Source of the DNA: Burkholderiaceae bacterium
Lineage (GTDB): Bacteria > Pseudomonadota > Gammaproteobacteria > Burkholderiales > Burkholderiaceae_C
NCBI GenBank assembly: GCA_014879655.1
Contig: JACSRS010000074.1
Span: 1-42,186, forward strand
DNA: 42,186 nucleotides
Reading direction: 5' to 3'
The notes beneath the pieces were generated by a model, which ran no database searches, was not told the DNA's origin, and was given only the letters and a program-made list of their open reading frames with translations. Made by a program: the position numbers and the translations under genes. This document shows, piece after piece, positions 24,072-33,548 of the stretch (positions are counted from its first letter, which is position 1; each line of letters begins with the position of its first letter).

Positions 24072-24935
24072 ATGCTGCTGGAACAGTTGCTGATTCAGCC
24101 CATCAGCCGAATCGACCTGATCCAGCCATGGCGTGCGGCTGGCAAGAAGGTTGGCGTGGTGGCCGACAGTTTGCTGGCTGGCGCCATGGCGATCCACTTC
24201 GCGGACTCCGCACTGGTGTTCAGGTCACCTTTGCGGTTTGCCCGCTGCCAAACTGGCACGGTCATTGGAGTTCGATCCAACGACGAACCAGTGACGTTGG
24301 GCTACCGGTTCGACGTGGTGCCGTCCCAGGATGTCGATGGGCTCTTCGCCGCATGCGAGCCCCGGCTTTCACTGACTCCCGGCCAGTGGTCAGGCCTCAG
24401 CCGCTTCGGAAAGGCGGAGTCCGTGTTCTTGCTGGCTGACCTGAGTTGCCTCGGCAAGGACTACTTCTTGCGCCTTCGGTTGCTGGACCGGGGTTGGTGC
24501 AGCGTCAGTTACCGGCCAGACCTGGACGGTGCCATTGAGTTCTCGCCGGAGAACGCGCGAGCGGAGGTTCCTCGCGTCTTCGTCAACTCCCCGGCCGACG
24601 AGTTCGGCTGGTTACATCCCGCCAGTGCGTACCCATTTGTTCTGGATGGGCAGTACTGGCGGACGGCGCACCCGCAAGATTGGCCGTGGCCTTTGGCGCG
24701 GGCGTGGCGAAGTCAGCCGACCAGCAGCGAGCATCGGTGCCTTTTGAAGGCGGCTTTGCTGGCGAGATTTGCGCAGCATGGCAGTCTGCGTCGGCGGCTG
24801 CTGTCCTTGCCTGAGTCGATCTTGGTCGCCGGTGTGCCGGAGGGTTTGATCGAGGAAGTCGCCGCGGAGCAGTTGGGGTTCATGGTGCCTGATGCTCACG
24901 GCAGCCCATGCGGAAATCAACATCAATCGCAGTGA
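24072..24935 (+). CDS. Hypothetical protein next to the C39-like peptidase
   Basis: The product is 287 aa and unrecognised. I chose the ATG at 24072 because it follows the peptidase stop by 4 bp; an upstream in-frame start overlaps the peptidase gene. It has no signal peptide or membrane segment. Notable blocks are IDLIQPWRAAGKKVGVVADSLLAG, LLDRGWCSVSYRPD and a C-terminal helical, Arg-rich part (LLKAALLARFAQHGSLRRRLLSLPE). Coupling to the peptidase gene suggests a joint function. The restriction-modification promoter lies just after its stop. Confidence 0.65.
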   Translation: MLLEQLLIQPISRIDLIQPWRAAGKKVGVVADSLLAGAMAIHFADSALVFRSPLRFARCQTGTVIGVRSNDEPVTLGYRFDVVPSQDVDGLFAACEPRLSLTPGQWSGLSRFGKAESVFLLADLSCLGKDYFLRLRLLDRGWCSVSYRPDLDGAIEFSPENARAEVPRVFVNSPADEFGWLHPASAYPFVLDGQYWRTAHPQDWPWPLARAWRSQPTSSEHRCLLKAALLARFAQHGSLRRRLLSLPESILVAGVPEGLIEEVAAEQLGFMVPDAHGSPCGNQHQSQ

Positions 24936-24946
24936 TGCAGATTTTC

Positions 24947-25007
24947 TTGCATATGTAGAAAATTCAGGTATCATTTGCTTCATGGCGATTGATGCAAAAT
25001 TTTCTAC
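24947..25007 (+). promoter_or_regulatory. Promoter with flanking inverted repeat for the R-M operon
   Basis: TTGCAT (24947-24952) and TATCAT (24969-24974) are 16 bp apart. The start codon at 24982 lies 7 nt after the -10 box, so the transcript may be leaderless. A perfect 10-bp inverted repeat, GTAGAAAATT (24955-24964) and AATTTTCTAC (24998-25007), brackets the -10 box and start codon. A direct repeat TGATGCA occurs at 24933 and 24990. The layout looks like an operator. Confidence 0.6.
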
Positions 25008-25587
25008 CGTTGGCAGCGTAGCCTCCTTGCAAGGCGGCTACCCCTTTCGGGGCTCCATAGAGGAGTCGGCTGACGGCAGCACCTTGGCTGTCCAGATGAA
25101 GGACGTTGACCCTGACCAAGGGGTCAACTGGTCTGGCGTCATCCGCACATCCCTCGCCGGTCGCAAGCAGCCGGACTGGCTCAAGGCCGGTGACGTCCTA
25201 TTCGTCTCCAAAGGTGCGCGCTTCTACGCGGTCTGCATTGACGAGCCGCCCAGCGCGGCCGTGTGCAGTCCGCACTTCTTCCTGCTTCAAGTGTTGCCAC
25301 GGGCCGCGCTGCTGCCAGCCTTTTTGGCGTGGCAGATCAACCAGCCCCCATTCCAGCGTCAGCTTCAGCAAGCCGCTGAAGGCAGCAGCCAGCTGAGCAT
25401 CCGTCGCCCCGTACTGGAATCGCTGACGTTGAGCGTGCCGTCGCTGGCAGATCAGCAACGCATCGTTGCCCTGGCCGACTTTGCGCGCCAGGAGCGACGC
25501 ACCCTCCACCAACTCATTCACAACCGCGAGCAACAACTCCAGGCGCTCGCGGAAGGCCTTGCGCATACCGCACAAGCCGCTCACTGA
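24982..25587 (+). CDS. Half-size HsdS-like specificity protein
   Basis: The product is 201 aa, about half a normal S subunit. It starts with the TVGSVASLQGGYPFRG block that opens a target recognition domain and ends with the SLADQQRIVALADFARQERRTLHQLIHNREQQLQAL conserved helix. So it has one recognition domain and one spacer helix. Half-size S subunits can dimerise and specify palindromic-type split sites. Its start codon sits at the transcription start of the promoter described above; an in-frame start at 24892 would overlap the preceding gene. It lies 21 bp before hsdM, which also has a full-length S gene downstream. Confidence 0.75.
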   Translation: MAIDAKFSTVGSVASLQGGYPFRGSIEESADGSTLAVQMKDVDPDQGVNWSGVIRTSLAGRKQPDWLKAGDVLFVSKGARFYAVCIDEPPSAAVCSPHFFLLQVLPRAALLPAFLAWQINQPPFQRQLQQAAEGSSQLSIRRPVLESLTLSVPSLADQQRIVALADFARQERRTLHQLIHNREQQLQALAEGLAHTAQAAH

Positions 25588-25608
25588 ACAACCCAGGGAA
25601 CCCACACC

Positions 25609-27135
25609 ATGAACGACATTACCGCCGAAATCACCTCTGTCAGCCAGGACGACATCAACGCCGCCGTCTGGGCCGCCTGCGACACCTTTCGCGGCACCGT
25701 GGACCCAAGCATCTACAAAGACTTCGTCCTGACCATGCTGTTCCTCAAGTACGTGTCGGATGTCTGGCAAGACCACTACGACGCCTACAAGAAACAGTAC
25801 GGCGACCACCCCGAGCTGATTGAGGAAATGCTCAAGAACGAGCGTTTCGTGCTGCCTGCCAGCGCCAGCTTCTATTCACTGCACACCCTGCGACACAGCC
25901 CCGGCAATGGCGAACGTATCGACAAGGCGCTGCACGCCATCGAAGAGGCCAACATCACCAAGCTGCGTGATGTGTTCCAAGACATCAGCTTCAACTCCAA
26001 CAAGCTGGGCGACGAGCAGCAGAAGAACGACATCCTGCGCCACTTGCTGGAAGACTTTGCCAAGCCCGAGCTGGATTTGCGCCCCAGCCGTGTCGGCCAG
26101 CTCGACGTGATCGGCAACGCCTACGAATTCCTCATCAAGAACTTTGCCTCCACCAGTGGCAAGAAGGCTGGCGAGTTCTACACCCCGCCCGAGGTCTCCG
26201 CGCTCATGGCACGCCTGATGGTGCCGCAAGAGGGCGACGAAATCTGTGACCCCACCTGCGGCTCCGGGTCGCTGTTGATGAAGTGCGGTCGGCTGATCCG
26301 TGAGAACACCGGTTCACGCAAGTACGCGCTCTATGGGCAAGAAGCCATCGGCAGCACGTGGGCGCTGGCCAAGATGAACATGTTCCTGCATGGCGAGGAC
26401 AACCACCGTATCGAGTGGGGCGACACCATCCGCAACCCCAAGCTGCTCGACGGTGCAGCCAGCCTCAAGCACTTTGACATTGTGGTGGCCAACCCGCCGT
26501 TCAGCCTGGAAAAGTGGGGCTTCGAGGGGGCCGATGCCGACAAGTTCAGCCGCTTCCGCCGGGGCGTCCCGCCGCGCACCAAGGGCGACTACGCCTTCAT
26601 CCTGCACATGATCGAGACCATGAAACCCGGCACCGGCCGCATGGCAGTGGTCGTGCCACATGGTGTGCTATTCCGTGGTGCCGCCGAGGGCCGCATCCGC
26701 CAGAAGCTGATCGAAGAAAACCTGCTCGACGTGGTGATTGGCCTGCCCGAAAAGCTGTTCTACGGCACCGGCATCCCCGCCGCTGTGCTGGTGTTCCGCA
26801 AGAACAAGGCCGACGACAAGGTGCTGTTCATCGACGCCAGCCGCGACTTTGAGGCCGGCAAGAACCAGAACCTGCTGCGCGAAACCGACCTGCAACGCAT
26901 CCTGACCACCGCCGCCACGCGGCAGAGCGTGGACAAGTACGCCTACCTTGCCACGCCTGCCGAGATTGCCGAGAACGACTTCAACCTCAACATCCCGCGC
27001 TACGTGGACACCTTTGAGGAGGAGGCCGAAATCGACCTGATGGCCGTGCGCAAAGAACGTGAGCAGCTCAAGGCCGAGCTGGCCAGCCTGGAAACCCAGA
27101 TGGCCGTGTACCTGAAGGAGTTGGGCTATGAGTAA
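25609..27135 (+). CDS. hsdM: HsdM, type I DNA methyltransferase
   Basis: The product is 508 aa, a normal HsdM length. The N-terminal helical domain is followed by the methyltransferase domain with motif I DPTCGSGSLL (D214) and motif IV NPPF (N295), the signature of N6-adenine methylation. It methylates host DNA and joins HsdS and HsdR to form the type I complex. The C-terminal part (EEAEIDLMAVRKEREQLKAELASLETQM) is a coiled coil for S contact. It overlaps the RhuM gene by 8 bp, which indicates translational coupling. Confidence 0.95.
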   Translation: MNDITAEITSVSQDDINAAVWAACDTFRGTVDPSIYKDFVLTMLFLKYVSDVWQDHYDAYKKQYGDHPELIEEMLKNERFVLPASASFYSLHTLRHSPGNGERIDKALHAIEEANITKLRDVFQDISFNSNKLGDEQQKNDILRHLLEDFAKPELDLRPSRVGQLDVIGNAYEFLIKNFASTSGKKAGEFYTPPEVSALMARLMVPQEGDEICDPTCGSGSLLMKCGRLIRENTGSRKYALYGQEAIGSTWALAKMNMFLHGEDNHRIEWGDTIRNPKLLDGAASLKHFDIVVANPPFSLEKWGFEGADADKFSRFRRGVPPRTKGDYAFILHMIETMKPGTGRMAVVVPHGVLFRGAAEGRIRQKLIEENLLDVVIGLPEKLFYGTGIPAAVLVFRKNKADDKVLFIDASRDFEAGKNQNLLRETDLQRILTTAATRQSVDKYAYLATPAEIAENDFNLNIPRYVDTFEEEAEIDLMAVRKEREQLKAELASLETQMAVYLKELGYE

Positions 27136-28297
27136 AGCGCCAAGGCCTACCAAGCGTGCCAGCACGCCGACCAAGGCGATGACAGCGCCGGTGGAGTTGC
27201 AGGCATCAGCCAGCGCCGAAAGCCAGGGCGAATTCATTCTCTACACGACCGACGACGGCCTCACCCGCGTTGAAATGCGGGCCGAGGGCGGCTCGCTTTG
27301 GCTCAGCCAGGCCGAAATCGCCACGCTGTTCCAGACCACGCCGCAAAACGTCACCCAGCATGTGAAAGCCATCTATGCCGAGGGTGAAGCCGACTCCGAG
27401 GCAACTTGTAAGTCCGGCTTACAAGTTCGCCAAGAGGGTGGTCGGCTCGTCCGACGCAATGTGCGCTTCTACAGCCTCGACGTCATCTTGGCCGTGGGCT
27501 ACCGGGCGCGTTCGGCACGCGGCACCCAGTTCCGCCAATGGGCCACGGCCAACCTGAGCGAGTACCTGCTCAAAGGCTTCGTGATGGACGATGAGCGCCT
27601 GAAGAACCCACCCGTGGGCGACTCGGTCTTGCCAGACCGCTTCGGCGAGTTGCTGGAGCGCATCCGCGACATCCGCGCCAGCGAGCGCCGCATGTACCTG
27701 CGGGTGCGCGAAATCTTCGCCCTGGCCGCGGACTACGCCCCAACGCTGCCCGAGACCACAGCCTTTTTCCGCATCATCCAGAACAAGCTGCACTACGCCG
27801 TGTCGGGCCAGACGGCCGCCGAAATCATCCGCCGCCGTGCCGACCACACCCAGCCCAACATGGGCCTGACCACCACCCGCAAGGGCCAGGTGCAGAAGGC
27901 CGACGTGGGCGTGGCCAAGAACTACCTGAACGAGCAGGAAATCACCGAGCTGAACCGCATCGTCACCATGTGGCTGGACTTTGCCGAAGACCAGGCCACG
28001 CGGCGCAAAGAGGTGTTCCTGAAAGACTGGGCCGAAAAGCTTGATGCCTTCCTCAGCTTTAACGACCGGCAGGTGCTGGTGGGTGCCGGCAAGGTGTCGC
28101 ACAAGCAGGCGGTGGCCCATGCACAGAGCGAGTACGAGCAGTTTGCAGCGCAACGACGTGCCGCTCTTGAGGCGGAAGGCGAGGTTTATGCCGTCCGCGT
28201 GCTCGGTGCGTCATCGACAGATGATGGCGCCTTGGAGGAGTTGGGCAAGGTCGCTAAGCGGCTGACAAAGAAGAAGGGAGGTCGCGATGCTGCCTAA
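27128..28297 (+). CDS. RhuM family protein in the R-M operon
   Basis: The product is 389 aa. FILYTTDDGLTRVEMRAEGGSLWLSQAEIATLFQTTPQNVTQHV and the following FYSLDVILAVGYRARSARGTQFRQWA define the RhuM ('virulence RhuM') family. These proteins have a DNA-binding-like N-terminus and are often embedded in type I loci; their biochemical role is unknown. It overlaps hsdM upstream by 8 bp and hsdS downstream by 11 bp, so it is made with them. The first 35 residues (PTKRASTPTKAMTAPVELQAS) are low complexity. Antitoxin-like or nuclease-like roles have both been proposed for related proteins. Confidence 0.9.
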   Translation: MSKAPRPTKRASTPTKAMTAPVELQASASAESQGEFILYTTDDGLTRVEMRAEGGSLWLSQAEIATLFQTTPQNVTQHVKAIYAEGEADSEATCKSGLQVRQEGGRLVRRNVRFYSLDVILAVGYRARSARGTQFRQWATANLSEYLLKGFVMDDERLKNPPVGDSVLPDRFGELLERIRDIRASERRMYLRVREIFALAADYAPTLPETTAFFRIIQNKLHYAVSGQTAAEIIRRRADHTQPNMGLTTTRKGQVQKADVGVAKNYLNEQEITELNRIVTMWLDFAEDQATRRKEVFLKDWAEKLDAFLSFNDRQVLVGAGKVSHKQAVAHAQSEYEQFAAQRRAALEAEGEVYAVRVLGASSTDDGALEELGKVAKRLTKKKGGRDAA

Positions 28298-29453
28298 TGG
28301 ATGGAAGACTACTACTGTCGGCCAGAGTTGCTCGATCAGAAACACCTTGCGTTTCCCATTGAGTGCAGCAGACCGGGCAGTTATACAGGGCCATTACCCC
28401 TACTTCGGTCCTACTGGTCAACTGGATTCGATTGACCACTATCGGATTGACGAACCATTCGCACTCATCGGCGAGGACGGCGACCACTTCCTGAAGTTCC
28501 GAGATCGCTCGATGACGCTCTACTTTGAAGGTAAGGCCAACGTCAACAACCATGCACACATCATTGGCGACTCTGAGGAGTGCTTAGCCAAGTGGTTCTA
28601 TTACTGCTTCATGCACCGCGACTTAACGCCTGTGCTTTCGAGGCAAGGTGTCGGGCGGTACAAGCTAACGAAGGCAGGACTTGAGAAGCTGGAGCTTCCT
28701 TTGCCACCAATTCGTGAACAGGCTGCAATCGTGGGTGTGTTGTCCACTTGGGATCAAACCATCGCCGCCACAGAGCGGTTGCTAGCTAACAGCAAGCAGC
28801 AAAGATTGGGGTTGATGCAGAAACTTATCAGTGATCGCTCCCGACAGTCACGTGGGGAGACAGTCTTGCGTAGAGAGCACGCCTCCGAGATTTTCTTGCC
28901 ACGATCCGTGCGCCGCAACGACGGTCTTGAATTACTGTCGGTTATGCAGGACGTGGGCGTTGTGCCGCGTAGTTCGTTGGATCGAAAGGTGGTCATGCCC
29001 GACGGCTCAACAGATGGCTACAAACTCGTTGAGCCGGGAGACTTCGTTATCAGCCTTCGCTCTTTTGAGGGGGGGCTGGAGTACTCGCGATATAGGGGGC
29101 TCGTTAGTCCTGCATACACAGTTCTGATGCCGACAAAACCAATTGTTGACGACTTCTACCGGCACTACTTTAAATCGCAGGAATTCATTGGGCGATTGGC
29201 AGTCGCAGTCATCGGAATTCGAGACGGAAAGCAGATCAGCTACGACGATTTTGAGTTTATCAAGCTGCCATACCCGTCAATCGCAGAGCAAGAAGCCATC
29301 GCTATCACACTGAATGCTGCGGAACAGGTCGCCAAGCGACACGAGACATATCTCCAACTTCTGCGACAAGAAAAAGCCGCCCTCATGTCGCAGCTCCTGA
29401 CCGGCAAGCGCCGCGTCAAGATGCCGGACGCCGAAGCAGAGGTGCGGGCATGA
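28287..29453 (+). CDS. hsdS: HsdS, type I specificity subunit
   Basis: The product is 388 aa with two target recognition domains. The first starts at about residue 5, with the central conserved block PPIREQAAIVGVLSTWDQTIAATERLLANSKQQRLGLMQKL (residues 140-180). The second ends in PSIAEQEAIAITLNAAEQVAKRHETYLQLLRQEKAALMSQLLTGKRRV. It decides the DNA site of the complex. Its base composition is visibly lower in GC than hsdM and hsdR, as expected for horizontally exchanged specificity genes. It overlaps RhuM by 11 bp and hsdR by an ATGA. Confidence 0.92.
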   Translation: MLPNGWKTTTVGQSCSIRNTLRFPLSAADRAVIQGHYPYFGPTGQLDSIDHYRIDEPFALIGEDGDHFLKFRDRSMTLYFEGKANVNNHAHIIGDSEECLAKWFYYCFMHRDLTPVLSRQGVGRYKLTKAGLEKLELPLPPIREQAAIVGVLSTWDQTIAATERLLANSKQQRLGLMQKLISDRSRQSRGETVLRREHASEIFLPRSVRRNDGLELLSVMQDVGVVPRSSLDRKVVMPDGSTDGYKLVEPGDFVISLRSFEGGLEYSRYRGLVSPAYTVLMPTKPIVDDFYRHYFKSQEFIGRLAVAVIGIRDGKQISYDDFEFIKLPYPSIAEQEAIAITLNAAEQVAKRHETYLQLLRQEKAALMSQLLTGKRRVKMPDAEAEVRA

Positions 29454-32400
29454 ATACCACGCCCAACTCCCGCGAACAGTACAGCGCCCACCTGCCCGCG
29501 CTGCACCTGCTGTGCAACCTGGGCTGGAACTTCCTGACCACTGCACAGGCACTGGCCCTGCGCGGCAGCACGCGTGAGGTCATCCTCAAGCCTCGGCTGA
29601 TCGAGGTGCTGCAAACCCGGCGCTACGAATACAAGGGCGAGTGGTACCCGCTGTCGCCCAGCGGCATCGACCAGATCGTGCGGGAGTTGTCGGCGCTCAG
29701 CCTGGCTGAAGGGCTGATGCCCGCCAACGAGCGGCTGTACGGCAAGCTGGCGCTGGGCATTACGGTGACGGAGTTCATGCCCGATGGCAAGAAGCACCAG
29801 CCCACGATCCACGTGATCGACTGGACTGACGCCACGGCCAACCGGTGGGACGTGACCGAAGAGCTGGAGGTGCTGGCCGCGCAGGGCACGCACCACCGCA
29901 CGCCCGATGTGGTGGCGTATGTGAATGGCATTCCGCTGGTCGTCATCGAGGCCAAGCGGCCCGAGTCGGGCGGCGGCAGCCACCCCGCCAAGGCAATGGT
30001 GACCGAGGGCATCAGCCAGCACCTGCGCAACCAGCGGCCAGACGAGATTCCCAATCTGTTTGCCTATGCCCAGTTGCTGCTGTCCATCAGCCAGACCGAG
30101 GGGCGCTACGGCACCACGCACACTGCGGCCAAGTTCTGGGCCAAGTGGCGGGAAGAAGAATGGGATGAGGCCCACATGCAGGCGCTCAAGAACAAGGCAC
30201 TCAAGCCGGATGTGCGTGCGGCGCTGTTCGACGGCAAGCCTGCCGCGCTAGCGGCGTACTTCGATACGCTGTGGAGCGCCCCCATGCAGGCCACCGACCA
30301 GGACCGCTTGCTGGTGAGCCTGTTGACCCCAGCACGGCTGCTTGAATTCCTGCGCGGCTACGTGCTGTTCGACCGCAAGGTGGGCAAGATCGTGGCCCGC
30401 TACCAGCAGTTCTTTGGCATCCGTGCGCTGCTGGCGCGCATCAGCCAGATGAAGCCCGAATCGCAAGGCGGTGGCCGCGAGGGTGGCGTGGTGTGGCACA
30501 CCACGGGTTCGGGCAAGAGCTTCACCATGGTGTTCCTGACAAAGGCGCTGCTGCTGGTAGATGCCTTGAAGGAATGCCGCGTGGTGGTGGTGACCGACCG
30601 CATTGACCTGGAAACCCAGCTCGCCCGTAACTTCATGACCGGCGGCGCCTTTGGCTCCAGCATCGCCACGCAGAAGGATGGCGAGAAGAGCCGCACTCTG
30701 TCTGGTCGTGACCTGGCCCAGCGCATCGGCAAAGGCACCGAGCGCATCACTTTCACGCTGGTGCACAAGTTCAACACGGCGTCCAAGCTGCCGGAGTGCC
30801 GTAATGACTCGGCCGACATGATCGTGCTGGTGGACGAAGGCCACCGCAGCCACGGCGGCGAGACGCATGAGCGCATGAAGAAGGCCCTGCCCAAGGCGGC
30901 TTACATCGCCTTCACCGGTACGCCCTTGCTCAAGGACGAGAAGACGGCAAACAAGTTCGGCCCCATCGTGCACGCCTACACCATGCAGCGCGCGGTGGAA
31001 GATGAAACCGTGGCCCCGCTGCTGTACGAAGAGCGTGTGCCCGAGCTGGATATCAACGAAGAGGCCGTGAACCGCTGGTTCGAGAAGATCACCAGCAACC
31101 TCAGCGATGCCCAGCGCACCGACCTGAAAAAGAAGTTTGCCAAGAAGGGCGCCATCTACGGCGCAGCCAACCGTATCGAGCTGATTGCCTGGGACATCGC
31201 GACCCACTTCAACGAAAACATCAAGAAGCTGGGGCTCGGCCTGAAAGGGCAGGTGGCCACCGACAGCAAGCTCGACGCCATTCGCTACAAGAAGGCGCTG
31301 GACGATACCGGTTTGGTGACCAGTGCGGTGGTGATCTCGGCCCCAGACACGCGCGAAGGCAACTCCGATGTGGACGAGGACACGCTGCCTGAGGTGCAGA
31401 AATGGTGGAAGCAGGCCATGGCTACCTGCGGCAACGATGCCGAGACTTATGAGAAACAGGTGGTCAGCGACTTTGGCACGGACGGCGCACCTGACTTGCT
31501 GATCGTCGTGGACAAACTGCTGACGGGGTTCGACGAGCCGCGCAACACGGTGCTGTACATCGACAAGCCCTTGAAAGGGCACAACCTCATTCAGGCCGTG
31601 GCCCGCGTCAACCGCCTGCATGACGCCAAGCGGTACGGCGTGTTGGTGGACTACCGTGGCATCTTGAAGGAACTCGACACTGCCATCCGCGCCTACCAGG
31701 ACCTGGAAGCTCGCACGCAAGGCGGCTTCGACATCAGCGACCTGGAGGGCCTGTACCACCAGTTCAGCACGGAGTACAAGCGCCTGCCTGCTTTGCACGA
31801 TGAACTGTGGTCGTTCTTCAAGTCGGTGACCAACAAGCTCGATCGCGAGCAGTACCGGCAAGTGCTGGCACCGAAGTTCGTGAAGGGCAGTGATGGCGAG
31901 GAGTACGACGAGCGGCAAAAACTGCGAGACGACTTCTACGAGGCACTGACCGCCTTCGGCTTGTGCTTACAGACCGCACTTTCATCACGCAGCTTCTTTG
32001 AGGACAAGAGTTTTTCTGAGGCACAGATTACCCGGTACAAGGCCGACCTTCGCTTCTTCACCGAACTTCGGCAGACCGCCCGCCGCGATGCCATGGAGAC
32101 GGTGGATTACAGCGTCTACGAGGAACAAATCCGCAAGCTGGTGGACAAGCAGGTCATCGGGACAGAGGTGCGCGAACCCGAGGGTGTCTATCTGGTGCAC
32201 CAGTTGGGGCAAGCGGAAGACCCGAAGGACTGGTCGGAAGAAAAGACGCGCAACGAGACGGACATGATCCGCACCCGGCTGCGCAAGACCATCGAACAGG
32301 AGCTGGCGGCCGACCCCTATGCGCAGAAGGTGTTTGGCGAACTGCTGCGTCAGGCCATCGCTGAAGCGGAGGCCATGTTCGATCATCCGTTGAAGCAGTA

Positions 32401-32761
32401 CGCCCTGTTCAAGTCCTTTGAGGAAAAGCTGGACGCCCGTGCCACCCCGGATATGCCCGATGCATTGGCAGACAAGCCACATGCCAAGGCCTACTATGGC
32501 GCCATGCGTCTGGTGCTGGGGGACGAGGCCTTTGCCGCGCTGAGTGGCGATGCGACGGACAAGCTGGTGCAGCAAGCAATTGCAATGGACACCGTGGTGC
32601 GCGACGCCGTGGCGGAGAACTCGCTCAACCCTCAGAACATCGAGGCTGCCATTCGCAAGGGTCTGCTGCCGCTGTTGTTCGGCACGCTGGGCTTGGACAA
32701 CGCCAAGCTGGTGGTCGAGCAAGTCATCCAGATCACGCGTGTCGGGTTGAGCAAGTCTTGA
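29450..32761 (+). CDS. hsdR: HsdR, type I restriction endonuclease subunit
   Basis: The product is 1103 aa. The N-terminal nuclease domain carries the PD-(D/E)XK pattern ending in VVIEAKRPESGG (E167, K169). The motor domain has Walker A HTTGSGKS (K356, S357), the DEGHRS box, and FTGTPLL. The C-terminus is helical and contacts the M2S core. It translocates DNA and cuts unmodified DNA at a distance. The start overlaps the hsdS stop (ATGA). The metallopeptidase gene begins 2 bp after its stop. Confidence 0.95.
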   Translation: MNTTPNSREQYSAHLPALHLLCNLGWNFLTTAQALALRGSTREVILKPRLIEVLQTRRYEYKGEWYPLSPSGIDQIVRELSALSLAEGLMPANERLYGKLALGITVTEFMPDGKKHQPTIHVIDWTDATANRWDVTEELEVLAAQGTHHRTPDVVAYVNGIPLVVIEAKRPESGGGSHPAKAMVTEGISQHLRNQRPDEIPNLFAYAQLLLSISQTEGRYGTTHTAAKFWAKWREEEWDEAHMQALKNKALKPDVRAALFDGKPAALAAYFDTLWSAPMQATDQDRLLVSLLTPARLLEFLRGYVLFDRKVGKIVARYQQFFGIRALLARISQMKPESQGGGREGGVVWHTTGSGKSFTMVFLTKALLLVDALKECRVVVVTDRIDLETQLARNFMTGGAFGSSIATQKDGEKSRTLSGRDLAQRIGKGTERITFTLVHKFNTASKLPECRNDSADMIVLVDEGHRSHGGETHERMKKALPKAAYIAFTGTPLLKDEKTANKFGPIVHAYTMQRAVEDETVAPLLYEERVPELDINEEAVNRWFEKITSNLSDAQRTDLKKKFAKKGAIYGAANRIELIAWDIATHFNENIKKLGLGLKGQVATDSKLDAIRYKKALDDTGLVTSAVVISAPDTREGNSDVDEDTLPEVQKWWKQAMATCGNDAETYEKQVVSDFGTDGAPDLLIVVDKLLTGFDEPRNTVLYIDKPLKGHNLIQAVARVNRLHDAKRYGVLVDYRGILKELDTAIRAYQDLEARTQGGFDISDLEGLYHQFSTEYKRLPALHDELWSFFKSVTNKLDREQYRQVLAPKFVKGSDGEEYDERQKLRDDFYEALTAFGLCLQTALSSRSFFEDKSFSEAQITRYKADLRFFTELRQTARRDAMETVDYSVYEEQIRKLVDKQVIGTEVREPEGVYLVHQLGQAEDPKDWSEEKTRNETDMIRTRLRKTIEQELAADPYAQKVFGELLRQAIAEAEAMFDHPLKQYALFKSFEEKLDARATPDMPDALADKPHAKAYYGAMRLVLGDEAFAALSGDATDKLVQQAIAMDTVVRDAVAENSLNPQNIEAAIRKGLLPLLFGTLGLDNAKLVVEQVIQITRVGLSKS

Positions 32762-32763
32762 GC

Positions 32764-33513
32764 ATGCAGGTCACTGAAAGCGACTCGCAGCACCGCATCG
32801 CCTATGGCGATGAAGTCATTGCCTTCAGTCTGCGCCGCCAACCCTCGCGCACTGTGACGCGCGTTGCCATCCATGTGGAGCCAGACGCACGCGTGCTGGT
32901 GGATGCACCCGATACAGCGCCCTTGGTTGATGTGATGACTGCCGTGAAAAAGCGGGCACGCTGGATCAGCCGGCATGTGGAAGCAGCCAGGGCACGGCTG
33001 GCCCATGTGCTGCCCCGCGAGTATGTTAGCGGGGAGTCCTTGCACTATCTGGGCCGCCGCTACCGCTTGAAGGTCGTTGTCGACGCTGGGGCCAGGGCAG
33101 AGGCTCGGATGCGCGGCGCTTTCATCACCGTGACGACGCCTGAACAAGCCGCGGCCCCGATCAAGATGGCCTTGGATGCCTGGTATCGGCAGCGAGCACG
33201 GGAGGTGTTTGCAGATCGACTGACGGCGATTGCCGCCCCGCTCCGATGGGTCAAGCAGCTTCCACAGACACGCCTGCAGTTCATGACAGTGCAATGGGGC
33301 AGCTGCTCACCCTCGGGCCGTATCACACTGAACCCGTTGCTGGTGAAGGCTCCGCGCGAGTGCATCGACTACGTGCTGCTCCATGAGCTGTGCCACCTGC
33401 TCCACCATAACCACAGTCCCAAGTTCTACCGCACCTTGGATCGGCACATGCCGAACTGGCGTGCGGTGAAGGAGAAGCTCGACAACATGGCGGAAGAGGT
33501 CTTCCGCGCCTGA
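32764..33513 (+). CDS. YgjP-like metallopeptidase (DUF45/M48-like)
   Basis: The product is 249 aa. The C-terminal zinc motif HELCHLLHHNHSPKFY gives H207-E208-x-x-H211 and a downstream histidine, and QWGSCSPSGRITLNPLLVKAP is the usual YgjP/SprT-like strand block. It is a soluble metal-dependent hydrolase. Members often stand directly behind hsdR, where their role is unknown. I chose the ATG at 32764, 2 bp after the hsdR stop; a TTG two codons earlier overlaps that stop. Translational coupling to hsdR is likely. Confidence 0.88.
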   Translation: MQVTESDSQHRIAYGDEVIAFSLRRQPSRTVTRVAIHVEPDARVLVDAPDTAPLVDVMTAVKKRARWISRHVEAARARLAHVLPREYVSGESLHYLGRRYRLKVVVDAGARAEARMRGAFITVTTPEQAAAPIKMALDAWYRQRAREVFADRLTAIAAPLRWVKQLPQTRLQFMTVQWGSCSPSGRITLNPLLVKAPRECIDYVLLHELCHLLHHNHSPKFYRTLDRHMPNWRAVKEKLDNMAEEVFRA

Positions 33514-33548
33514 AAACATCGAATCAAGACCAACAATAGGGAGGATGA

